This document shows, piece by piece, positions 57,622 through 64,000 of a stretch of 64,000 bases of DNA (its first letter is position 1; the number at the start of each line of letters is the position of its first letter). The DNA is taken from the NCBI RefSeq assembly GCF_003987225.1, contig NZ_PIPX01000002.1, forward strand, positions 344,481-408,480, given 5' to 3'. Under the pieces are notes generated by a model, which was given only the letters and a program-made list of their open reading frames with translations, was not told the origin of the DNA and searched no databases. The translations under genes and the position numbers were made by a program. The stretch comes from Pseudidiomarina homiensis. GTDB taxonomy: Bacteria; Pseudomonadota; Gammaproteobacteria; Enterobacterales; Alteromonadaceae.

Positions 57622-58635
57622 TTAATTAAGCGTTAGTTCGAGCGGAGTTTTGCTGGGCTCACCGGCAACTTCGCGCACTAGCCGCGGCACTAAAAAGCCC
57701 GGCAGCAAAGCGCGTAACCGCTCGGCAATTTGTAAAGCTTCGGCGTCAGTCACTGCAAAGTGGCTGGCGCCTTTTACTTTGTCGAGCTGATGTAAGTAAT
57801 AGGGCATCACTTTTGCGGCAAATAAAGCTTCGCTTAAATCGGCAAGGACTTCGGCACTGTCGTTAACACCGCGCAACAAAACGCTCTGATTGAGCAAGGT
57901 AACACCAGCCTGTGCCCAAGGAGCAAGCGCTTCATGCAATTGCGGTGCGACTTCATGCGGATGGTTGGTATGCAGCACGAGCAAGGCCTGCAGTCGACTT
58001 GTGCCGAGGCGTTCACCGAGCGCTGGGGTTAGACGTTCAGGCAACACCACGGGCAGGCGCGAATGAATACGCACGCGTTTGAGTTGCGGAATGGCCTCTA
58101 GCTCAGCGAGTAGTTGAAATAGCTGCTCATCGGTGGCGAGCAGCGGGTCCCCACCACTGAGTATCACTTCGTTGATGTTTGGATCGGCTTGAATATAAGT
58201 AAGCAGTTCTTGCCGTTGTGCGCGGCCAAAATGATGTTCGTTATAAGGGAAGTGTCGACGAAAACAGTAGCGACAATTAATCGCACAGCCGCCGCGCAAA
58301 ATAACTAAAACACGGGAGCGATATTTGTGTAAGAGACTTGGCGTTGTGTTGTCTTGTTCCGCCAACGGGTCGGTAACGAAACCGGCTTGGTCTAAATATT
58401 CATCCTGTGCGGGCATGACCTGCCGTAATAGTGGGTCGGCTATATTTGCGCGCTCCATCAGACTGACAAAGTGGCGCGTGACCATTACCGGAAACAGCTC
58501 CCGCGCGCGACCGTGTGTCGCAATCCAATCATCAGGTAAGTCAAGTTGTTGGCCGAGCAGAATGGGGTCACGAATGGCTTTGGCTAACTCTTGTTGCCAC
58601 GCAGGGCGTATAGAAATGACTTCAGCTTTGGACAC
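57622..58635 (-). CDS. epmB: EF-P beta-lysylation protein EpmB
   Basis: EpmB is a lysine 2,3-aminomutase-like radical SAM enzyme that converts (S)-alpha-lysine to (R)-beta-lysine for EF-P modification. The 337-residue protein has the iron-sulfur cysteines Cys117, Cys121 and Cys124 in CAINCRYCFRRH, ILSGGDPLL, and the PLP-binding region near the C-terminus. It is divergent from efp, the classic arrangement near groEL in gammaproteobacteria. Confidence 0.95.
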   Translation of the reverse strand: MSKAEVISIRPAWQQELAKAIRDPILLGQQLDLPDDWIATHGRARELFPVMVTRHFVSLMERANIADPLLRQVMPAQDEYLDQAGFVTDPLAEQDNTTPSLLHKYRSRVLVILRGGCAINCRYCFRRHFPYNEHHFGRAQRQELLTYIQADPNINEVILSGGDPLLATDEQLFQLLAELEAIPQLKRVRIHSRLPVVLPERLTPALGERLGTSRLQALLVLHTNHPHEVAPQLHEALAPWAQAGVTLLNQSVLLRGVNDSAEVLADLSEALFAAKVMPYYLHQLDKVKGASHFAVTDAEALQIAERLRALLPGFLVPRLVREVAGEPSKTPLELTLN

Positions 58636-58681
58636 AACACACTCGCAAACGGTCAGTTAAGAATCATCGATAAGTCGCTAG

Positions 58682-58711
58682 TTTACCTGAAAATCATTTT
58701 TACCTGAAAAT
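58682..58711. repeat. 13-bp direct repeat upstream of efp
   Basis: TTTACCTGAAAAT occurs twice, at 58682-58694 and 58699-58711, with a 17-base period, between divergent epmB and efp. A possible -10 (TATTAT, 58727-58732) lies 15 bases further. The repeats could be tandem sites for a regulator; no family is recognised. Confidence 0.6.
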
Positions 58712-58773
58712 TTCCCGTTAATCGTTTATTATTGCCGCCGAAATCGCTAAACCTGTTTGATGATGAGGACTCT

Positions 58774-59343
58774 ATGGCGAACTACAGCACAAATGAATTC
58801 AAGGCTGGTTTGAAGATTATGCAAGATGGCGAGCCTTGCGCCATTGTTGAAAACGAAATGGTTAAGCCGGGTAAGGGCCAAGCCTTTAACCGCGTGAAAA
58901 TCCGTAAACTAATCAGTGGCAAAGTGGTTGAGAAAACCTTTAAGTCTGGTGACAGTGTAGAAGGTGCCGACGTCATCGACGTTGATTTGGCGTACCTCTA
59001 CAACGACGGTGAGTTTTGGCACTTCATGAACAATGACACCTTTGAGCAAATTGCCGCCGATGAGAAAGCGGTTGGTGATGCGATCAAATGGTTGGTCGAG
59101 CAAGACGTTTGTACTTTGACGCTATGGAACGGTAACCCGATTGCGGTCACCCCACCTAACTTCGTTGAATTAGAAATTACTGAAACCGATCCAGGCTTGA
59201 AAGGCGATACGGCTGGTACTGGTGGCAAGCCTGCAACCTTGATCACTGGCGCAGTAGTGCGTGTACCTTTGTTCGTACAAATTGGTGAAGTGATTAAAGT
59301 TGATACGCGTACCGGCGAATACGTCTCACGCGTGCAGAAGTAA
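58774..59343 (+). CDS. efp: Elongation factor P
   Basis: EF-P rescues ribosomes stalled at polyproline stretches. The 189-residue protein has Lys34 in the loop PGKGQAF, the site of (R)-beta-lysylation by EpmA, and the usual three beta-barrel domains. The ATG follows GAGG; the longer open frame starts inside the promoter region. epmA follows after 13 bases and epmB is divergent, so the main modification genes are together; epmC is not in the window. Confidence 0.97.
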   Translation: MANYSTNEFKAGLKIMQDGEPCAIVENEMVKPGKGQAFNRVKIRKLISGKVVEKTFKSGDSVEGADVIDVDLAYLYNDGEFWHFMNNDTFEQIAADEKAVGDAIKWLVEQDVCTLTLWNGNPIAVTPPNFVELEITETDPGLKGDTAGTGGKPATLITGAVVRVPLFVQIGEVIKVDTRTGEYVSRVQK

Positions 59344-59356
59344 ACACTAACTAGCA

Positions 59357-60322
59357 ATGCAGCGCTCGTTGAACTGGCAGCCTTCGGCAACCCTCGAAAC
59401 GCTCAAAACGCGCGCTGCATTATTGGCGACTACCCGTGCCTTCTTCGCCGCACGCGATGTGCTCGAAGTTGACACGCCTTTGTTAGCGCAATGCGGTGTC
59501 ACCGATCCCCACCTCGAAAACCTGCAAACCGAATTATTGAATACAACTTACTATCTGCAAACGTCGCCGGAATACGCCATGAAGCGATTGCTGGCAGCTG
59601 GCAGCGGTTGTATCTATCAATTGAGCAAGGTATTCCGCGCCGACGAGCAGAGTCCGCGGCACAATCCAGAATTTACCATGCTTGAGTGGTACCGCGTTGG
59701 GTATAGCATGCAGGAACTCATTGCTGAGGTCGGGGCATTACTGCACGCCACGGTGAACGCTCCTCCTTTGCTGCAAATGACTTACCAGCAGCTGTTTCTG
59801 GATAGGTTAGGGGTTGATCCGCTTGCTCCTAATGCCTTAGTGCAGTTGCAAACGGAATTGGCACAACGCCCCGAGTTACGTGACTGGGCGAGCGCAGAAA
59901 ATGATCTAGACACGTTGCTTGAGGGGGCGATGGCGTTGGTGATCGAACCACAACTGCAGCCCGAAGCACCGTTGGTGGTCACGCATTATCCAGCTTCCCA
60001 AGCTGCGCTGGCCCAGCTTGACCCAAGTGACCAGCGCGTAGCGTTGCGGTTTGAAGTTTTTTACGGCGGTCTCGAACTAGCCAACGGTTATCAAGAGCTC
60101 ACCGATGCAGCGCTGCAAGCGCAGCGTTTCGCCGCGGATAATGCTCGCCGTGCGCAGCTTGGTAAAGCGCAACGAAACGGGGATGCACGTCTACTTGCAG
60201 CGTTACAGCAAGGTATGCCCGCTTGCTCTGGTGTCGCCTTAGGCTTTGACCGGTTAGCGATGCTCGCGTGCCGCAAACAACACATCGCTGAGATCTTGCC
60301 GTTCGCAATTGATCGTGCTTAA
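59357..60322 (+). CDS. epmA: EF-P--(R)-beta-lysine ligase EpmA
   Basis: EpmA (GenX/PoxA) is a lysyl-tRNA synthetase paralogue that attaches (R)-beta-lysine to Lys34 of EF-P. The 321-residue protein is the class-II catalytic core without the anticodon-binding domain. Motif 2 region: LQTSPEYAMKRLL and RADEQSPRHNPEFTMLEWYR. Motif 3: GVALGFDRLAML. It is downstream of efp on the same strand. The ATG at 59357 lacks a strong ribosome binding site. Confidence 0.95.
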   Translation: MQRSLNWQPSATLETLKTRAALLATTRAFFAARDVLEVDTPLLAQCGVTDPHLENLQTELLNTTYYLQTSPEYAMKRLLAAGSGCIYQLSKVFRADEQSPRHNPEFTMLEWYRVGYSMQELIAEVGALLHATVNAPPLLQMTYQQLFLDRLGVDPLAPNALVQLQTELAQRPELRDWASAENDLDTLLEGAMALVIEPQLQPEAPLVVTHYPASQAALAQLDPSDQRVALRFEVFYGGLELANGYQELTDAALQAQRFAADNARRAQLGKAQRNGDARLLAALQQGMPACSGVALGFDRLAMLACRKQHIAEILPFAIDRA

Positions 60323-60340
60323 AGCTTGCTGAACCGAAGC

Positions 60341-60363
60341 GTGATGTTATAATATAACAACTT
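60341..60363 (+). promoter_or_regulatory. Zur box upstream of the MerC-like gene
   Basis: The palindrome GTTATA-A-TATAAC (60346-60358) with flanking GTGAT and AACTT matches the gammaproteobacterial Zur consensus (core GTTATA-N-TATAAC) at about 18 of 22 defined positions. It lies 31 bases before the MerC-like ATG. This predicts repression when zinc is plentiful. Confidence 0.75.
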
Positions 60364-60393
60364 CACCAAGGCGATAGTAAGGTAATCGAGCAC

Positions 60394-60783
60394 ATGACAC
60401 AGCGCTCCTTAGACAAAACAGGTATTTGGGTGACCACCTTGTGTGCGTTGCACTGCTTGTTGCTGCCTGTGATCCTGCCGATGCTATCGTTGATAGGTTT
60501 ATCGTTCATCGGTGAAGAACTTCTCGAACGCACGATTTTAAGTATTAGCCTGATTGTCGGTTTCGTTGCGCTGCTTATTGGCATGCGCAAGCATTTACGC
60601 TTTTATCCGCTAGTGCTGCTGGTTGCCGGTGGTGTGGTTTACTGGCACAAAGATAGCTTAGGTGAGATCGGTGAGCCGGCGATTATTCTACTTGGTGCTA
60701 GCCTAATCATTGCAGCGCATTGGGTAAACCTTAAGCTTACCCGCCGCGCCACCACGGTACTGATGCCGAAAGCTACTTCTTAA
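60394..60783 (+). CDS. MerC-domain membrane protein, probably zinc-regulated
   Basis: A 129-residue membrane protein with four hydrophobic helices and the MerC-type Cys/His motif CALHCLLLP in the first helix; a His/Lys-bearing loop (YWHKDS) lies between helices three and four. MerC proteins carry mercury in resistance operons, but no mer gene is near and the Zur box upstream points to zinc instead. A zinc uptake or handling role is inference. Its stop overlaps the convergent trmA stop by four bases. Confidence 0.82.
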   Translation: MTQRSLDKTGIWVTTLCALHCLLLPVILPMLSLIGLSFIGEELLERTILSISLIVGFVALLIGMRKHLRFYPLVLLVAGGVVYWHKDSLGEIGEPAIILLGASLIIAAHWVNLKLTRRATTVLMPKATS

Positions 60784-61883
60784 GCGGTGCGACGCTCGAG
60801 TACCACCCCTGCTTCCATATGATGGGTGTATGGAAACTGATCAAATAAAGCGCGTTTGGTGACACGGTGTGTCGTGGCTAATTTTTCAAGATTCGCGACT
60901 AACGTTTCTGGATTACACGAAATATAAATAATGCGCGAATACTGCCGCACTAACTCTAAAGTATCATCATCAAGACCAGCTCGCGGTGGATCAACCAACA
61001 CGGTTTGACAGTTGAAGCTTTCCAGCTCGGCTTCCGCAGCACGGCGCGACTCCTTTTCACCTTGCATCACTGCACTAAAGTCCTCTGCGGACATTCGCAC
61101 CACGGTAACATTATCGATGCCATTCATCTGGCAGTTGAAGCGCGCTGAGGCAACACTGGTCTTGCTAATTTCCGTGGCAAGTACACGATTAAAGTTACGC
61201 GCTAAAGGCAAACTGAAGTTACCGTTACCACAATACAGCTCTAACAGGTCATGATCTGTTGCTGTAGTTGCAGAGAGTGCCCACTCAACCATGTGAATAT
61301 TTACTGCCGCATTGGGCTGGGTGAAGCTGTTCTCGATTTGCTGAAATTTGTAATCGCGGCCAGCGATGGGTAGTGTTTCGGTTACCCAGTCTTGTTCAAG
61401 CGAAATTTTCTGCTTGCGAGATCGGCCGATGAGTTGAATTTCACCAAATTGACTTAACGTCTCACGTAATTGCTCTGCTGCTGTTTGCCACTCGTCATCA
61501 AGCGGACGATGGTAGATCAAACTAATCAATGCCTGATGACTTGTTGTGGTTAGAAATTCAACTTGAAAAAGCTTTTGGCGCAATACCGGACGCGATCGAA
61601 CATAGTCCAGTACAGCGGGCATGAGTTGATTAATCAGCTTACTACCTGCGGGGAAGTCGTCCATACGAATCTTCTCTCGCGTCGCTGGGTCGAACATGAT
61701 GTAAAACAAGTCGTCGCCTTCGTGCCAAACGCGAAATTCAGCGCGCATTCGGTAATGCTTGGCAGGTGAGGCAAACACAGCGAGCGGCTCTTGGCAAAAC
61801 GGTGCAAGCATGGCATCTAAACGTGCCTCCTTGTCATCGAGTTGTTCTTGATAGAGTTCGGGTTGTACCGCTAAATGTGTCAT
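60780..61883 (-). CDS. trmA: tRNA (uracil(54)-C5)-methyltransferase
   Basis: TrmA makes ribothymidine at position 54 of tRNA. The 367-residue protein has HYRMRAEFRVWHEGDDL, LYCGNGNFSLPLARNF (SAM motif), VDPPRAGLDDDT, and the catalytic Cys in SCNPETL, all close to E. coli TrmA (366 aa). The chosen ATG (MTHLAVQ) follows GAGG by five bases; an ATG six codons earlier has no binding site. Convergent with the MerC-like gene. Confidence 0.95.
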   Translation of the reverse strand: MTHLAVQPELYQEQLDDKEARLDAMLAPFCQEPLAVFASPAKHYRMRAEFRVWHEGDDLFYIMFDPATREKIRMDDFPAGSKLINQLMPAVLDYVRSRPVLRQKLFQVEFLTTTSHQALISLIYHRPLDDEWQTAAEQLRETLSQFGEIQLIGRSRKQKISLEQDWVTETLPIAGRDYKFQQIENSFTQPNAAVNIHMVEWALSATTATDHDLLELYCGNGNFSLPLARNFNRVLATEISKTSVASARFNCQMNGIDNVTVVRMSAEDFSAVMQGEKESRRAAEAELESFNCQTVLVDPPRAGLDDDTLELVRQYSRIIYISCNPETLVANLEKLATTHRVTKRALFDQFPYTHHMEAGVVLERRTA

Positions 61884-62094
61884 GCATGCCTCAAGCTTCA
61901 TAAATGAGCTGCGAATTGTAATTACTCACCGACAAAAGTCCAGTTTGTCCGTAGTTGCCCTCTTTACAAAATCCTTGCAAACGAACATTGATTAACCAGA
62001 GAAAGTATTTCAATATGTTTCTTCGCTCGATGAAAAAACAAAAAAGAGCGACGAACAACAAATTAAGTTAAACAACAATAATAAGGTGACACAC

Positions 62095-63699
62095 ATGTCT
62101 AAGCACTTTGCCAAGCGTGGCGGCTTTGCCGTCGCAGCTTTAGCGCTCGCTGTTAGCAGTGCGGTAGTTCATGCCGGTAACGATAAGGAACGCGTTATCA
62201 TCCAATTCAAGCCAGGTAGTCAAGCACAAGTAGAAAAAGCTGTGCAACGCGCTGGTGGTAACAAACACGTCGACCTCAGCAAACTGGACGCGATGGCTGT
62301 ATCGGTCCCAAGCGCAGCATTAAATGGTCTGCGCAGTAATCCAAATATTGTTTTGGTTGAAGAAGATAGCAAACGTTACCTTTCTAGCTCACAGTATGAG
62401 CCAGGCACGCCGTATGGCATCACACAAGTGCAAGCAGATCTCGTCAGTGATGCAGGCGCTGGTGCAGTCAAAGTTTGTATCATCGACTCGGGTTACGATT
62501 TAGGTCACCCTGATTTACCTACAAGTGGTGTAACCGGGCGTTTCAATAGTGGTTCAGGTAACTGGTACACCGATGAGAATGGTCATGGTACGCATGTTGC
62601 CGGCACGATCGCAGCATTGGCGAACGGCGAAGGTGTAGTGGGTGTATTGCCTAACGGTAACCTGAACCTGCACATCGTGAAGGTTTTCAGCGCTAGTGGT
62701 TGGTCATACTCTTCTTCTCTAATCGCTGCAGCAGATGAGTGTGCAACAGAAGGTGCTCAGGTTATTAATATGAGTTTGGGCGGTAGCCGCGCAAACCGTA
62801 CTGAAGAACGTGGATTTGCCCAACTTAATAGTGCCGGCGTATTAAGCATTGCAGCGGCAGGTAACGACGGTAACACGCGTCACTCTTACCCTGCCTCTTA
62901 TGACTCAGTCGTTTCGGTTGCGGCTGTGGATAGCAGTGAAACGATTGCTGCATTCTCGCAACAAACCGATCAAGTGGAACTTGCGGGTCCAGGTGTGGCT
63001 GTATTGTCTTCGGTACCGCGGGGTACTGGCGAGAAAGTCGCTGTGACTGTGGGTAGCAATGGATATGATGCTAACGCGATGGATGGGTCTGCACGCACCG
63101 AAGCGACAGGAAGTTTAGTTGACTGTGGCATTGGTGATTCAGCTTGCGCTGGTGCGAGTGGTGCGGTGTGCTTGATTGAGCGTGGTTCGATTTCATTTAC
63201 TGAAAAAGTACAGGCTTGCGAAGCCGGCGGCGGAGCTGCGGCAATTGTCTATAACAACGAACCGGGTCCATTGTTAGGTACTTTAGGTGAATACACTGCC
63301 TCAATTCCTGCGGTAGGCGTTTCGGATACAGATGGTGCAGCCTTAATGTCGCAGCTTGGCAGTTCAAGCACTGTAAGCGTGGTCGATAGCGATTGGGCGT
63401 TCTTCGACGGAACCTCGATGGCTACACCTCACGTTGCTGGCGTTGCAGCATTAGTATGGTCGCAACATACAAGCTGTACCAACGATCAAATTCGTGCGGC
63501 ATTACAAGCATCGGCCAAAGATCTGGGTGCTGCAGGTCGCGACAATGCTTATGGTCATGGTCTTGTGCAAACCAAAGCAGCTGTTGACTACCTAACGGCG
63601 AATGGTTGTGCTGGTGGTGATACTGGCGGTGACACGGGTGGTGACACCGGTGGCAACGGCGGAGGTAAAGGCGGCGGTAAAGGCGGCCCGAAGAAATAA
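62095..63699 (+). CDS. Secreted subtilisin-like serine protease (S8) with an inserted PA domain
   Basis: A 534-residue extracellular protease. Signal peptide about 1-27 (VVHAG), inhibitor I9 propeptide about 32-95, catalytic Asp131 (CIIDSGYD), His164 (GHGTHVAG), oxyanion Asn257 (AAGNDG) and Ser441 (GTSMATPHVAG). A protease-associated (PA) domain is inserted before the catalytic serine, about residues 315-430, with three cysteines clustered at 344-376 (DCGIGDSAC, VQACEAGG). The C-terminus is Gly-rich: three GGDT repeats and GGGKG repeats, ending GPKK. The ATG follows AAGGTG. It should degrade extracellular protein for peptides. A terminator follows the stop. Confidence 0.92.
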   Translation: MSKHFAKRGGFAVAALALAVSSAVVHAGNDKERVIIQFKPGSQAQVEKAVQRAGGNKHVDLSKLDAMAVSVPSAALNGLRSNPNIVLVEEDSKRYLSSSQYEPGTPYGITQVQADLVSDAGAGAVKVCIIDSGYDLGHPDLPTSGVTGRFNSGSGNWYTDENGHGTHVAGTIAALANGEGVVGVLPNGNLNLHIVKVFSASGWSYSSSLIAAADECATEGAQVINMSLGGSRANRTEERGFAQLNSAGVLSIAAAGNDGNTRHSYPASYDSVVSVAAVDSSETIAAFSQQTDQVELAGPGVAVLSSVPRGTGEKVAVTVGSNGYDANAMDGSARTEATGSLVDCGIGDSACAGASGAVCLIERGSISFTEKVQACEAGGGAAAIVYNNEPGPLLGTLGEYTASIPAVGVSDTDGAALMSQLGSSSTVSVVDSDWAFFDGTSMATPHVAGVAALVWSQHTSCTNDQIRAALQASAKDLGAAGRDNAYGHGLVQTKAAVDYLTANGCAGGDTGGDTGGDTGGNGGGKGGGKGGPKK

Positions 63700-63724
63700 A
63701 CACCTGAAATAGAGATGTTTTGTT

Positions 63725-63747
63725 AAAAAGCTCGCCGTGTGCGAGCT
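63725..63747 (+). terminator. Terminator of the subtilisin-like protease gene
   Basis: AAGCTCGC and GCGAGCTT form a stem with a five-base loop (CGTGT), followed by a run of seven Ts. It isolates the protease gene from the rRNA promoters downstream. Confidence 0.85.
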
Positions 63748-63815
63748 TTTTTTATGCGGTTTGTGCAGTAATTCAGCAGTCAGCAAAAAAACACGCAAAA
63801 ACTTCAAAAAGGCGC

Positions 63816-63843
63816 TTGACGTGCGCACTTAAATCTCTAAAAT
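63816..63843 (+). promoter_or_regulatory. rRNA operon promoter P1 (predicted)
   Basis: TTGACG (63816-63821) and TAAAAT (63838-63843) with 16 bases between, an A-rich upstream stretch that could be an UP element, and a GC-rich discriminator (GCGCTCC). This is the first of two tandem promoters before an rRNA leader. Confidence 0.75.
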
Positions 63844-63919
63844 GCGCTCCACGCTTGAGGCAGGCAACGAAGTCGCCAAAAGCAGAAGTTTTCAGTCAGA
63901 AAAAATTACGCCGAAAGGC

Positions 63920-63947
63920 TTGACAGAAAACAAGGGCCATGTAGAAT
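63920..63947 (+). promoter_or_regulatory. rRNA operon promoter P2 (predicted)
   Basis: A consensus TTGACA (63920-63925) and TAGAAT (63942-63947), 16 bases apart, with A/T-rich upstream sequence and a strongly GC-rich discriminator (ACGCGGCC). This architecture is typical of growth-rate-regulated stable-RNA promoters. Confidence 0.8.
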
Positions 63948-64000
63948 ACGCGGCCTCGCTCAACGAAGCGAAACGTTCTTTAACAATATATCAAGCCAAG
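63948..64000 (+). other. rRNA operon leader (start), 16S gene outside the window
   Basis: After P2 the sequence reads CGTTCTTTAACAATATATCAAGC, close to the CTCTTTAACAA leader motif found before 16S rRNA genes in gammaproteobacteria, including the boxA/antitermination region. The 16S gene itself would begin beyond position 64000. Confidence 0.75.

Noticed and set aside
59357..60322. Lysyl-tRNA synthetase.
   Set aside because: The anticodon-binding domain is missing and the gene follows efp, so it is EpmA.
60394..60783. Mercury resistance gene.
   Set aside because: No merR, merA or merT is adjacent, and the upstream palindrome fits Zur rather than MerR.

Overview
The window looks like the chromosome of a marine gammaproteobacterium of the Alteromonadales, most plausibly Idiomarinaceae (Idiomarina/Pseudidiomarina-like). 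The reasons are housekeeping blocks in gammaproteobacterial order (rsd/nudC/hemE, rsgA-psd, orn, dusB-fis, aroQ-accB-accC, cutA-dsbD, groESL, epmB/efp/epmA), GC near 50% by eye, and marine-type accessory genes. Genus is inference. I saw no insertion sequence, prophage or CRISPR array.

Layout. 0-5 kb: end of astC, astA and astD (arginine succinyltransferase pathway), yhfA, rlmJ and prkB. 5-8.6 kb: slyX/fkpA, rsd, nudC, hemE. 8.6-12.9 kb: a two-gene RND efflux system without an outer-membrane partner. 12.9-16.6 kb: ugpQ-like gene, psd, rsgA, orn and two identical tRNA-Gly(GCC). 16.6-18.6 kb: a DgcN-family gene and a LysR regulator with a strong palindrome between them. 18.6-35.9 kb: a complete aryl polyene (APE) pigment cluster, written as one minus-strand operon of 20 tightly overlapping genes from a promoter at about 35.93 kb, with its phosphopantetheinyl transferase on the opposite strand at the far end. 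It has an aromatic ammonia-lyase and AMP ligase (head group), two ACPs, ketosynthases plus chain-length factor, ketoreductase and two dehydratases (chain), acyltransferases and a glycosyltransferase (lipid attachment), and LolA-like and MMPL proteins (export). Its flavoenzyme carries flavin-halogenase hallmarks. 36-37.8 kb: three small envelope genes (START domain, lipoprotein, secreted protein) and a DUF423 membrane protein.

37.9-44 kb is the most unusual stretch. A CoA-transferase gene is followed by a perfect FNR/Dnr box at class-II spacing over a -10 element, then a cd1-type nitrite reductase carrying an extra N-terminal cytochrome c domain. A TonB-dependent receptor is translationally coupled to it (stop and start share one base). 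No heme d1 biosynthesis gene is in the window. Next is maoP with a perfect 11-bp palindrome over its promoter.

44-64 kb: purH and purD with an exported methyltransferase-like lipoprotein between them; dusB-fis; aroQ-accB-accC-prmA; cutA-dsbD; groESL behind a sigma-32 promoter; a DUF3016 protein; epmB, efp and epmA (EF-P and its beta-lysylation enzymes); a MerC-like membrane protein behind a near-consensus Zur box; trmA; a secreted subtilisin-like protease; and, at the right edge, tandem promoters and leader of a ribosomal RNA operon whose 16S gene lies outside.
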